Positions 25,649-33,188 of a stretch of 64,000 nucleotides of DNA are shown piece by piece. The stretch lies in contig NZ_CP009048.1 of the NCBI RefSeq assembly GCF_000746525.1, positions 405,501 to 469,500 on the forward strand, read 5' to 3'. The translations under genes and the position numbers were made by a program. How positions within the stretch are numbered: the first letter of the stretch is position 1; each line of letters begins with the position of its first letter. The stretch comes from Pseudomonas alkylphenolica. GTDB taxonomy: Bacteria; Pseudomonadota; Gammaproteobacteria; Pseudomonadales; Pseudomonadaceae. The notes beneath the pieces were generated by a model. That model made no database searches and was not told the DNA's origin. It saw only the letters and a program-made list of their open reading frames with translations.

Positions 25649-28072
25649 TTAGAACTTGTAATTCACGCTGGCAACCACGTTGCGCTCGTCACCGTAGTAG
25701 CACCAGTAGCCATCGCAGTTGGCCAGGTAGTCCTTGTCGAACAGGTTCTTGGCTTCGACCGCTACGGTCATGCCTTTGAGGGTGTTGATCTTGCGGCCCA
25801 GGTCGTAATGGACCGAGGCATCGTAGACGGTGTAGGAGCCAACGTGGGCCAGATCGGTGTTGGCGGTGTTGCCATAGTTGTCGCCGACGTAGCGCACGCC
25901 ACCGCCGATGCCAAAGCCGTCAAGCGGGCCGTTGTACCAGGTGTAGTCAGCCCACAGGGTCGCCTGGTTACGCGGGATCAGGGCCATGCGATTGCCTTGC
26001 TCGTTGGCCGCGCCCTTGAGGATTTCAGTGTCGGTGTAGCTGTAGGAACCGATCAGCTTGAGGTTGTCGGTTACCTGGGTCGTCGCTTCCAGTTCAAGAC
26101 CGCGGACCTGCAGTTCGCCTACCTGGCGGGTCAGGTTACCTTCGGCAACTTTGACATTCTCCTGGCGCAGGTCGTAGACCGCGGCGGTGTAAAGGTTCTT
26201 GCTGCCTACCGGTTGATACTTCACGCCCACTTCATACTGGCGCCCTTCGGTCGGCTTGAACGACTGAGTGGCCGAGACCGCTGCGCCGGTGGTCGGCTGG
26301 AACGACTCGGTATAGGAAATGTACGGGGTCACGCCATTGTCGAAGACATAGCTCAGGCCGACGTTGCCGGTGAAGGCCGTGTCGCGTTCGGTGCTGGTGG
26401 CGTCGCCGAGGTTGTGGAAGGTGGTGCCGGTGTGTACCCAGTCTTCACGACCACCCAACGTCAGGCGCCAGTTGTCCAGGGCAATCTGGTCCTGGACGTA
26501 GAGGCCGGTCTGGCGGGTCTTCTGGTTGTAGTCGTACATGGTGAAGTACTGGACGTTGGAGAAGTCCTGGCCATACGGAGGCTTGATCACGTTGCCTGGC
26601 GGCACGCTGTCGCTCAGGCCGTAGTCCCATCGATAGTTGGTGTTTGAGCGCTGATGGTCGAGGCCGATCAACAGGGTGTGGCTCAAGGCTCCGGTCTGGA
26701 AGTCGGCCTGGAAGTTGTTATCCACGGCGAACTGGCTGATGTCTTCGTTGACGATGCCGGTTTCCCGCGGAACCGTGCCGTCTGCCTCGACAAAGCCGTT
26801 GTTCATGGTCGCGACGTTGATGCCCTGGAACGACAGATCGCTCTTGGTGTAGCGCAGGTTCTGGCGGAACTGCCAGACATCGTTCAAGCGATGCTCGAAG
26901 GCGTAACCGAGCGCGTAGTAGGTGCGGTCGTAGAATTCCCAGTCCGGATCGCCGAGGTTCTTGTGGTGGGAGATATCGCCGGCCGGCGAGTCCAGCTTGG
27001 TGCCTTGTATCGGCAGGAACTGCCCGGAGATGCCGGTATCGTCGCGGGTGAACTGGGTGATGAAGGTCAGGCTGGTGTCTTCATTCATGTTCCAGGTCAG
27101 GCTGGGCGCAAGGTTGTAGCGCTTGTCCGGAACATGGTCGGTTGGCGAGCCACTGTCGCGCACCACACCGCTGACGCGGTAGAGGAACTGGCCCTCGTCG
27201 TCGATCCTGCCGGTGCTGTCGAAGTTGATCTGGCGGTGGTTGTTGCTGCCAGTCTGCGCTTCGATCTCGTGGGCACTTTCAGCCTGCGGGCGACGGCTGA
27301 CCATGTCGAGCATGCCGCCTGGCGGGGTCTGGCCGTAGACGGACGAAGCCGGACCACGCAGCACAGCGATACGCTCAAGGTTCCATGGTTCGACCTTGGG
27401 GTTGGCGAACGAGCCTTTTGGCAGCGGCAAGCCATCAAGGAACTGGGTTGGATCGAAGCCGCGGACTCGCAGCCAGTCGGCGCGGGGGTCGGAGGCGTAG
27501 CCGCTGCTCTGCACGCCTGCGGTGTAGCGCAGGGCGTCGTTGAGGTTGAGGACCTGGCGATCGTCCAGTTGCTCACGGGTGATGACCGTCATCGAGCGCG
27601 GGATTTCGACGATCGGGGTGTCGGTCTTGGTACCTGCAGCGCTGCGGGTAGCGGTGAAACCGGTGGCCGGGCCCCAGGCACTTTCATAATCGCCGGTGGC
27701 GTTGATGCTGGTTTCCGGCAGCGCCAGGCTACCTTCGGGCGTCGCGACCAGGCTGTAGGTGCCCGCGCTGCTTTGCTGCAGTTGCAGACCGGTGCCCCGC
27801 AATGCCGCCTGCAAGGCGCCCACGCCGCTGTACTCGCCGCTGACCGGTGCCGAGGTGCGACCGTTGGCCAGGCTCGGGTCGAGGGTCAGGGCGATGCCGG
27901 CCTGGCTGGCGATCTGGTTCAGGGTGCTCGACAGCGGTGCGGCAGGCAGGTTGTAACTGTGCAGGCCGGATTGCTCGGCGGCCACCAGCGAGCTGCTCAC
28001 CACGGGGGCGGACAGGGCAATGGCGATGGCCAGCAAGCTGGGGCGCAGGAAGGTTTGGAAAACGCGGGACAT
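25649..28072 (-). CDS. TonB-dependent siderophore receptor/transducer with STN domain
   Basis: An 807-residue outer-membrane receptor. Signal peptide about 1-32 (SLLAIAIALSAPVVSSSLVAA). STN signalling domain about 37-110 (YNLPAAPLSSTLNQIASQAG), so it can signal to FecR. Plug about 140-270 (PIVEIPRSMTVITREQLDD). A 22-strand barrel ends NVVASVNYKF with the terminal aromatic. The Cys pair in NCDGYWCYYGDERN near the end is typical of hydroxamate (ferrichrome/ferrioxamine) receptors, so a xenosiderophore of that class is the best guess. The 163-bp upstream region contains a single REP and no certain promoter; FecI-type sigma control is expected. Confidence 0.9.
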   Translation of the reverse strand: MSRVFQTFLRPSLLAIAIALSAPVVSSSLVAAEQSGLHSYNLPAAPLSSTLNQIASQAGIALTLDPSLANGRTSAPVSGEYSGVGALQAALRGTGLQLQQSSAGTYSLVATPEGSLALPETSINATGDYESAWGPATGFTATRSAAGTKTDTPIVEIPRSMTVITREQLDDRQVLNLNDALRYTAGVQSSGYASDPRADWLRVRGFDPTQFLDGLPLPKGSFANPKVEPWNLERIAVLRGPASSVYGQTPPGGMLDMVSRRPQAESAHEIEAQTGSNNHRQINFDSTGRIDDEGQFLYRVSGVVRDSGSPTDHVPDKRYNLAPSLTWNMNEDTSLTFITQFTRDDTGISGQFLPIQGTKLDSPAGDISHHKNLGDPDWEFYDRTYYALGYAFEHRLNDVWQFRQNLRYTKSDLSFQGINVATMNNGFVEADGTVPRETGIVNEDISQFAVDNNFQADFQTGALSHTLLIGLDHQRSNTNYRWDYGLSDSVPPGNVIKPPYGQDFSNVQYFTMYDYNQKTRQTGLYVQDQIALDNWRLTLGGREDWVHTGTTFHNLGDATSTERDTAFTGNVGLSYVFDNGVTPYISYTESFQPTTGAAVSATQSFKPTEGRQYEVGVKYQPVGSKNLYTAAVYDLRQENVKVAEGNLTRQVGELQVRGLELEATTQVTDNLKLIGSYSYTDTEILKGAANEQGNRMALIPRNQATLWADYTWYNGPLDGFGIGGGVRYVGDNYGNTANTDLAHVGSYTVYDASVHYDLGRKINTLKGMTVAVEAKNLFDKDYLANCDGYWCYYGDERNVVASVNYKF

Positions 28073-28193
28073 GCAGCAACTCCTCGACGAATACGTGCTA
28101 ACTAGCTTCCTTGCCGAGTGAGAGGGGAAAAGTGATAGGGCTTAGTGAAAATAATTTAGATTTTGATTGCAGCTTGGGTTGCAGGCACAGGCC

Positions 28194-28218
28194 ATCGCGG
28201 GGCAAGCCCGCTCCCACA
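28194..28218. repeat. Single REP, family A
   Basis: One copy (ATCGCGGGGCAAGCCCGCTC...) without an inverted partner, between fecR and the receptor gene. Confidence 0.88.
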
Positions 28219-28235
28219 TGCCCGCGATCAGGGTC

Positions 28236-29192
28236 TTAAGGTCGCGCCACCACCGTCACCCACCACGGGGTGTGCTGCTCGATCTGTACCGGCAAGGTCG
28301 GCAGCAATGAGGTCAGCGCCAGGTTGGTATCGTTCAGCGGGAAGCTGCCGGTAATGCGCAGGTTGGCCACCTCCGGCGCAACCCCCAGGTAGCCGCTGCG
28401 GTAACGGCCAAGCTCGTCGATCAACTCGCTCAGAGGCACGTTGTCGACCACCAGCATGCCGCGGGTCCAGGCGTCGGCACCGACGTTGAGGCCGGCAATC
28501 TGCCCGAGCCGGTCATGACTCATCAGCACCTGCTGCCCTTCATGCAGAATCTGTTCGTCGCCACTGTCCTGCGGCCTGGCCGCCACGGCCGACTGCAACA
28601 CGCTCAGGCGGGTACCCTGATCTTCCACTTTGACCAGGAAGCGTGTGCCCAGCGCACGCATGCGCCCGTCTTCGGTAGCGACGATGAAGGGACGATCATC
28701 CTTGTGTCCGGTCTCGATGGAAACCTCGCCCTCATGCAGGACAATCAGGCGTTCCTTTTCATCGAAGCGGATGTCCACCGCCGAATGGGTGTTGAGGCTG
28801 ATCAGGGTGCCGTCGGCCAGGCGCAGGCTGCGTTGCTCGCCGGTGCCGGTGCGCTGATCGGCGAGCCAGTAACCGACTGACTGATAGGCGCTGACCCAGC
28901 TCAGCAAGCCAACCACCAGCACCAGGCTGGCGACGCCACTGCCAATCTTGCGTACGCGCTGACGCAGGCTGGCGCGCGACTGCAGCAAAGCCTGGCGCGC
29001 AGGCCCGGCGGCGGCACTGAAGCGCTGCTCGAGCATGCCCAGTTGCATCCAGGCGCGGGCATGCTCTTCATTGGCGGCATGCCAGCGGGCGAATTCGGCA
29101 CGTTCGTCGGCAGTGCCGCTGCCTGAATCCAGGCACAGCTGCCAGGCGATGGCGGCATCAAGCACGCGGGCGCTGACCGGCTTGCCGTTCAT
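28236..29192 (-). CDS. FecR-type anti-sigma / sigma regulator
   Basis: A 318-residue single-pass inner-membrane protein. The cytosolic N-terminus (about 1-85) has the family Trp-rich helix (FARWHAANEEHARAWMQLG). One TM segment lies at about 92-112 (GVASLVLVVGLLSWVSAY). The periplasmic FecR domain has SLRLADGTLISLNTHSAVDIRF and GEVSIETGH, ending in an STN-like segment that contacts the receptor. The ATG at 29192 overlaps the sigma factor stop (ATGA); the longer open frame to 29222 lies inside the sigma gene. It should hold or activate the neighbouring sigma factor in response to the loaded receptor. Confidence 0.92.
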   Translation of the reverse strand: MNGKPVSARVLDAAIAWQLCLDSGSGTADERAEFARWHAANEEHARAWMQLGMLEQRFSAAAGPARQALLQSRASLRQRVRKIGSGVASLVLVVGLLSWVSAYQSVGYWLADQRTGTGEQRSLRLADGTLISLNTHSAVDIRFDEKERLIVLHEGEVSIETGHKDDRPFIVATEDGRMRALGTRFLVKVEDQGTRLSVLQSAVAARPQDSGDEQILHEGQQVLMSHDRLGQIAGLNVGADAWTRGMLVVDNVPLSELIDELGRYRSGYLGVAPEVANLRITGSFPLNDTNLALTSLLPTLPVQIEQHTPWWVTVVARP

Positions 29193-29707
29193 GTCGGCTC
29201 GCCGTACAGGGCGATGTAGCACTGGCGCATGCTCTGGGCCAGGTACTGGCGCACGCGGGATACGGAAACACCCAGGCGTTCGGCAATCTGCGCATGGTTC
29301 AGGCCGTCCAGACGGTTGTAGAGAAACGCCGCGCGGGCTTTGCTCGACAACTTGCCCAGCAGGCGATCAATGGCCTTGAGGTCTTCGAGAATCAGGTGTT
29401 GTTCTTCCGGGGACGGTTGTTCGGCTTCGGGGATCAGCATCAGCTCGGCCAGATAGGCCTGCTCGAGTGCCGCGCGGCGAAAATGATCGAACAGCAGGCC
29501 CCTGGCGATGGCCAGGAGAAAGGCTCGGGGTTCACGCGGTGGCGGCAACTGGTCGCGACCCAGCAGGCGCACGAAGGTGTCCTGGCTGAGGTCTTCGGCA
29601 CGCTCGGCGCAGGCGATATTACGCCGTAGCCAACCGAGTAGCCAACTGCGATGGTCGCGGTAGAGCGTACCGACCAGCTCACTGTGTGGGCTTTGTACGG
29701 ACGACAA
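29189..29707 (-). CDS. FecI-type ECF sigma factor
   Basis: A 172-residue ECF sigma factor. Region 2 is at about 8-75 (LVGTLYRDHRSWLLGWLRR, AEDLSQDTFVRLL) and region 4 at about 110-165 (SSKARAAFLYNRLDGLNHAQIAERLGVSVSRVRQYL). The AEDLSQDTF and VSRVRQY segments mark the FecI class. It should transcribe the receptor gene 25649-28072 after signalling through FecR. A Fur-like box lies 29-47 bp upstream, consistent with iron control of the sigma gene. Confidence 0.93.
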   Translation of the reverse strand: MSSVQSPHSELVGTLYRDHRSWLLGWLRRNIACAERAEDLSQDTFVRLLGRDQLPPPREPRAFLLAIARGLLFDHFRRAALEQAYLAELMLIPEAEQPSPEEQHLILEDLKAIDRLLGKLSSKARAAFLYNRLDGLNHAQIAERLGVSVSRVRQYLAQSMRQCYIALYGEPT

Positions 29708-29735
29708 GGCGTTCCCCGAAAAAGATGCGTTAACT

Positions 29736-29754
29736 AACGAGAATTATTCGCGAT
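29736..29754. promoter_or_regulatory. Fur-box-like sequence upstream of the FecI-type gene
   Basis: AACGAGAATTATTCGCGAT matches 12 of the 18 defined positions of the 19-bp Fur consensus, including the central GAGAATTATT. It is placed 29-47 bp before the sigma factor start. Function is inferred from position and gene content. Confidence 0.6.
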
Positions 29755-29802
29755 TGTTGCAGAATCTTCTTGTGGAACGCAATTGACGCTTATCGGATGG
29801 CG

Positions 29803-30507
29803 CTAGAAGCCGTGACTTTGTTGCTTTCGCCGCCGCCAGCGCTGCAGGTGCTGGTCCAGCTGCGCCGGGCTGTCCAGGTGCTGGCGCCGGGCCTGGCTGA
29901 AGAGGATCAGGGCCAGCTCGGCCGTGACCATGGCATCGGCGCTGGCGTTGTGCCGTTCGATCGCCTCGAGGCCGAAACAGGCCGTCCAGTCGTCCAGCCC
30001 GGCTTCGCGCAGGGTGATCTGCGGGTTCAGCAGCGGCGCCAGTTCGGCCACGTCGAAGAACGGGTGCTGCAGACGATAGCCCAGGTGGTCTTTCAGGGCG
30101 CGGCTGAGCATGCGCTGGTCGAAGGGCGCATGAAAGGCCAGTACCGGGCTGTTGCCAATGAAGGTCATCAGGTCGAGCAACGCCTCGGCAGGATCGCAGC
30201 CGGCAGCGATGGCGCTGGGCCCCAGGCCATGGATCAGGACGCTGGAGGTCAGCTTGTGATCGCGTTGGTACAGGGTGCGTTCGAACTGCTGGCTGAAGTC
30301 GATGGCGCCGTCTTCGATGACCACTGCGCCAATCGACAGGACCTGGTCGCGCTGGGTATTCAGGCCGCTGGTTTCCAGGTCCAGTACCACCCAGCGCTGG
30401 CTGCGCAGCGAGTCTTCGCTGAGTGTGGCGGCGGGTGCCAGCTGTGCTGCCCGTTGGCGTATGTGTTCGTTGATCTGTCGGGGCCGCAGCCAGGTGAACA
30501 GGCTCAC
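29803..30507 (-). CDS. 3'-5' exonuclease, DnaQ/epsilon-like (DEDDh)
   Basis: A 234-residue cytosolic nuclease. Exo I is VVLDLETSGLN (Asp and Glu metal ligands), Exo II falls in VLAFHAPFDQRML, and Exo III is HNASADAMVTAEL with the DEDDh His. The N-terminal about 45 residues before the nuclease domain are helical (RPRQINEHIRQRAAQ). The start overlaps the stop of the DUF294 gene by 4 bp, so the two are translated together. This pairing is conserved in Pseudomonas (PA3232-PA3233). A role in nucleic-acid repair or turnover linked to cNMP/CBS sensing is possible but unproven. Confidence 0.87.
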   Translation of the reverse strand: MSLFTWLRPRQINEHIRQRAAQLAPAATLSEDSLRSQRWVVLDLETSGLNTQRDQVLSIGAVVIEDGAIDFSQQFERTLYQRDHKLTSSVLIHGLGPSAIAAGCDPAEALLDLMTFIGNSPVLAFHAPFDQRMLSRALKDHLGYRLQHPFFDVAELAPLLNPQITLREAGLDDWTACFGLEAIERHNASADAMVTAELALILFSQARRQHLDSPAQLDQHLQRWRRRKQQSHGF

Positions 30508-32441
30508 AGCTGATACCTCAGGGCCAGGCTGCTCTGCAGGCGTTGGGCCTGGCGCAGGGACTCGCGCAGGATGCGTCTGTCGAGATGGTTGAGGCTGTCC
30601 GGGTCGACGCGGTTGGAGTACGGCAGGTGCTGGCGGCTTTGTAACTGGTGTTGCTGCATGCGGGTTTGCTGGATGAAGTGGTAGGCCTCTTCATAGGCGG
30701 CGCCGTCGAGCGGGTCGATGACCTCGCGGGTCACCAGCTCGCGCAGGCGTTCCAGGGTGTTGTTGGCGCTGATGCCATTGGCCAGCGCCAGCAACCGCGC
30801 GCCGTCGACGAACGGCGTCAGGCCCTGGACCTTGAGGTCCAGTGTGGCGGCCTTGTCATTGCCCTGACGGGTCAACACGAACTCGCGGAAGCGCCCGACC
30901 GGTGGTCGCTGGCGCAAGGCATTGCCGGCCATCATGCGCTGGAACAGGCGGTTATCCGCGACCTGCTCAAGAATGCTTTGGCGCAGTTGTTCGCAGGCGC
31001 TTTCGTCACCCCAGACCACCCGCAGGTCGAAATAGATGCTCGAGGCCAGCAGGTTCTCCGGTGTGGCTTCGCGGATAAAGGCGGCGAAGCGTCGCGCCCA
31101 TTCGGCACGCGACAGGCACAGCTCGGGGTTACCGGCCATGATGTTGCCCTTGCACAGGGTAAAGCCGCATTGCGCCAGGCCCTGGTTGATGTGTTGTGCC
31201 AGCGCCAGCAGACGGCCACGGATTTCGGCAGCGTGGGCGGCATCGCGGGCCTCGAACAGAATGCCGTTGTCCTGGTCGGTGTGCAGGGTCTGTTCGCGCC
31301 GGCCTTCACTGCCAAAGCACAGCCAGCTGAACGGCACACCCGGATCGCCTTTGTCTTCGATTGCCAGCTCGATCACCCGGCACACGGTGTGATCGTTGAG
31401 CAGGGTAATGATCTGGGTTATCTGTGTTGAAGACGCACCATGGGCCAGCATGCGTTCGACCAGCTGGCCGATCTCGCCGCGCAGCGACACCAGGCTTTCG
31501 ATCCGCGTGGCATGGCGGATGGTCCGCGCCAGGTGGACCAGGTCGACACGTTGCAGGGAGAACAGGTCGCGCTCGGAGACCACCCCGCACAAGCGCTGGT
31601 CCTCGACTAGGCAGACGTGGGCGATGTGCCGTTCTGTCATGGCAATGGCTGCGTCGAAAGCGCTGGCCTGGGGGCTCAGGTAGAACGGATTGTGGGTCAT
31701 ATGGCCGGCGATCGGCTGGGCAAAATCGCCGCTGGCGTCGGCCACCACCTGGCGCAGGTCGCGCAGGGTGAAGATTCCCAGCGGAAAGCGCTGCTCATCG
31801 ACGATTACGATGCTGCCGACCTGTTGCTCGTGCATCAGGGCCACGGCCTCACGCAGCGGCGTGTGGCGTTCGCAGACCACCGGGTGACGCATGGCCAGCT
31901 CACCCAGACGGGTGTTGAGTGAGTATTGCGTGCCGAGGGTTTCTACCGCGCGACGCTGGACCTGTTGGTTGACCTGGTCGAGCAGGCTGCTGACGCCGCG
32001 CAGGGCAAAGTCGCGAAACACGTCGGAGAGGGCGAACAGACGAATGAATGCCGCCTTGTTCAGCTGCAGGCAGAAGGTGTCTTCACCGGCCAGATGTTCA
32101 GTGCGGGTCGCGCGCTCGCCGAGCAGGGCGGCCAGGGGAAAGCACTCGCCGCTGGTGATCTCGAACGTGGTTTCGGTGCCGGGGCGGGTGACGTGCTGGC
32201 GTTCGCCGATCACTCGGCCCTGTTTGACGATGTAGAAGTGCTCGACCGGCCCGTCGCTGGGCTTGATGATGCTGTCGTTGGCCGCATAGAAACGCAGCTG
32301 ACACTGCTCGACGAGAAACGCCAGGTGGGCGTTCTCCATCTGGTTGAAGGGGGGGAAGCGTTGCAGGAACTGCAGGGTCCCCTGGATGTTCTGCAGTACT
32401 GCAGTTTTTCCGGCCTGGGAGAAGGCGTCCATTTTGCTCAT
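30504..32441 (-). CDS. cNMP-binding / CBS / DUF294 nucleotidyltransferase-like protein
   Basis: A 645-residue cytosolic protein. Order: cyclic-nucleotide-binding fold (about 20-135, FYIVKQGRVIGERQ), paired CBS domains (about 170-290, EAVALMHEQQVGSIVIVDEQ and HIAHVCLVEDQRLCGVVSERDL), DUF294 nucleotidyltransferase (about 315-450, CFGSEGRREQTLHTDQDNG with the GS-DxD motif) and a helical substrate-binding domain. Resembles the GlnD-like nucleotidyltransferase core with ligand sensors in front. The start at 32441 (MSKMDAFSQ) is by family memory; ATG 32447, in a TAATG overlap with a short upstream frame, is the alternative. The target of nucleotidylation is unknown. Confidence 0.85.
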   Translation of the reverse strand: MSKMDAFSQAGKTAVLQNIQGTLQFLQRFPPFNQMENAHLAFLVEQCQLRFYAANDSIIKPSDGPVEHFYIVKQGRVIGERQHVTRPGTETTFEITSGECFPLAALLGERATRTEHLAGEDTFCLQLNKAAFIRLFALSDVFRDFALRGVSSLLDQVNQQVQRRAVETLGTQYSLNTRLGELAMRHPVVCERHTPLREAVALMHEQQVGSIVIVDEQRFPLGIFTLRDLRQVVADASGDFAQPIAGHMTHNPFYLSPQASAFDAAIAMTERHIAHVCLVEDQRLCGVVSERDLFSLQRVDLVHLARTIRHATRIESLVSLRGEIGQLVERMLAHGASSTQITQIITLLNDHTVCRVIELAIEDKGDPGVPFSWLCFGSEGRREQTLHTDQDNGILFEARDAAHAAEIRGRLLALAQHINQGLAQCGFTLCKGNIMAGNPELCLSRAEWARRFAAFIREATPENLLASSIYFDLRVVWGDESACEQLRQSILEQVADNRLFQRMMAGNALRQRPPVGRFREFVLTRQGNDKAATLDLKVQGLTPFVDGARLLALANGISANNTLERLRELVTREVIDPLDGAAYEEAYHFIQQTRMQQHQLQSRQHLPYSNRVDPDSLNHLDRRILRESLRQAQRLQSSLALRYQL

Positions 32442-32446
32442 GAGCA

Positions 32447-32512
32447 TTACCGCGTCTTTGTGTCGACCTTGTAGATATCGACCTTGTTGTTTTCGACCCT
32501 CATGGTCGGCTG
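32447..32512 (-). other. Region upstream of the DUF294 gene: three 15-bp direct repeats and a possible leader peptide
   Basis: On the plus strand TCGACC recurs at 32463, 32478 and 32493, exactly 15 bp apart, with a similar TTG following the first two. Read leftward, an ATG at 32512 opens an 18-codon frame (MRVENNKVDIYKVDTKTR) whose TAA overlaps the ATG at 32447 (TAATG). There is no good SD before it. It may be a leader peptide, a remnant of a lost gene, or chance. Confidence 0.35.
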
Positions 32513-32677
32513 CAGGGTGCCCAGTGCCCATTGGACGTAAGTCTAAATGGGGCGACGGGCAGGGTGAGAAACGCGACGGGTGTCAAATTGTCGACGAGAG
32601 ACGGGTTGCAAGGCGATCAAAAGCGGTCTGAACTTGATTCGAGGGACATTTTGCGAGTCATTGATGATGAGACAGCC

Positions 32678-33121
32678 ATGCCCGACCAAGAAGACATACT
32701 GAGTGATGCCGAACGTGAAGCACTGGCAACGGTTACGGCGCCGCGGGCTACGCCACAGAAGGTATTGATCGTCGATGACAACAAGCTGGCTCGCGAAGCG
32801 TTGGCCAGTTACCTGAAAACCAAGGGTATCAAGTGCGTGATGGCGGAAAATGCCGAGCGGGCCTTGGCGTGCCTGAAAGGCAAGCAGAATATCGGTTTGT
32901 TGATTACCGATCTGCGTATGGGGCCGTTCGATGGCCTGGAGCTGATCCGGCAGATTCGCGAATCGGACAAAGCGGCGTTGCCGATCATCATCGTGTCCGG
33001 TGATGCCGACGTGCCAGACGCCATAGCGGCGATGCATTTGAGTGTTGTCGACTTTTTGCTCAAGCCGATCGATGTGGACAAGTTGATGGGGTTGGTGCGC
33101 AGGGAGTTGGGAATTGCTTGA
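32678..33121 (+). CDS. Single-domain response regulator
   Basis: A 147-residue protein: an about 27-residue acidic N-terminal extension (PDQEDILSDAEREALATV) and one receiver domain. The receiver has the acidic pair (KVLIVDDNKLAREAL), the phospho-acceptor Asp in LLITDLRMGPFDG, the Ser/Thr switch in IIIVSGDAD and the Lys in FLLKPIDVDKL. There is no output domain. The ATG at 32678 is the only ATG in a sensible position; the frame upstream is non-coding. It is divergent from the DUF294 gene and no sensor kinase is adjacent, so it is an orphan, probably fed by a hybrid kinase elsewhere. Confidence 0.85.
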   Translation: MPDQEDILSDAEREALATVTAPRATPQKVLIVDDNKLAREALASYLKTKGIKCVMAENAERALACLKGKQNIGLLITDLRMGPFDGLELIRQIRESDKAALPIIIVSGDADVPDAIAAMHLSVVDFLLKPIDVDKLMGLVRRELGIA

Positions 33122-33127
33122 AGCTGA

Positions 33128-33180
33128 TCGCGGGTCAAGCCCGCTCCCACAAAACCTGTGGGAGCGGGCTTGACCCGCGA
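33128..33180. repeat. REP pair (inverted), family A variant
   Basis: TCGCGGGTCAAGCCCGCTCC and its complement (GGAGCGGGCTTGACCCGCGA) around a short spacer. The GGGTCAAG variant is present in both arms, so the pair is a compensated, conserved stem. It lies between two convergent genes. Confidence 0.92.
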
Positions 33181-33188
33181 CGGGCTAT

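Noticed and set aside
29803..32441. Exonuclease plus cNMP/CBS/nucleotidyltransferase pair as an anti-phage system
   Set aside because: The pair is part of the conserved Pseudomonas chromosome next to housekeeping genes. It lacks defence-island context and any hypervariable partner.
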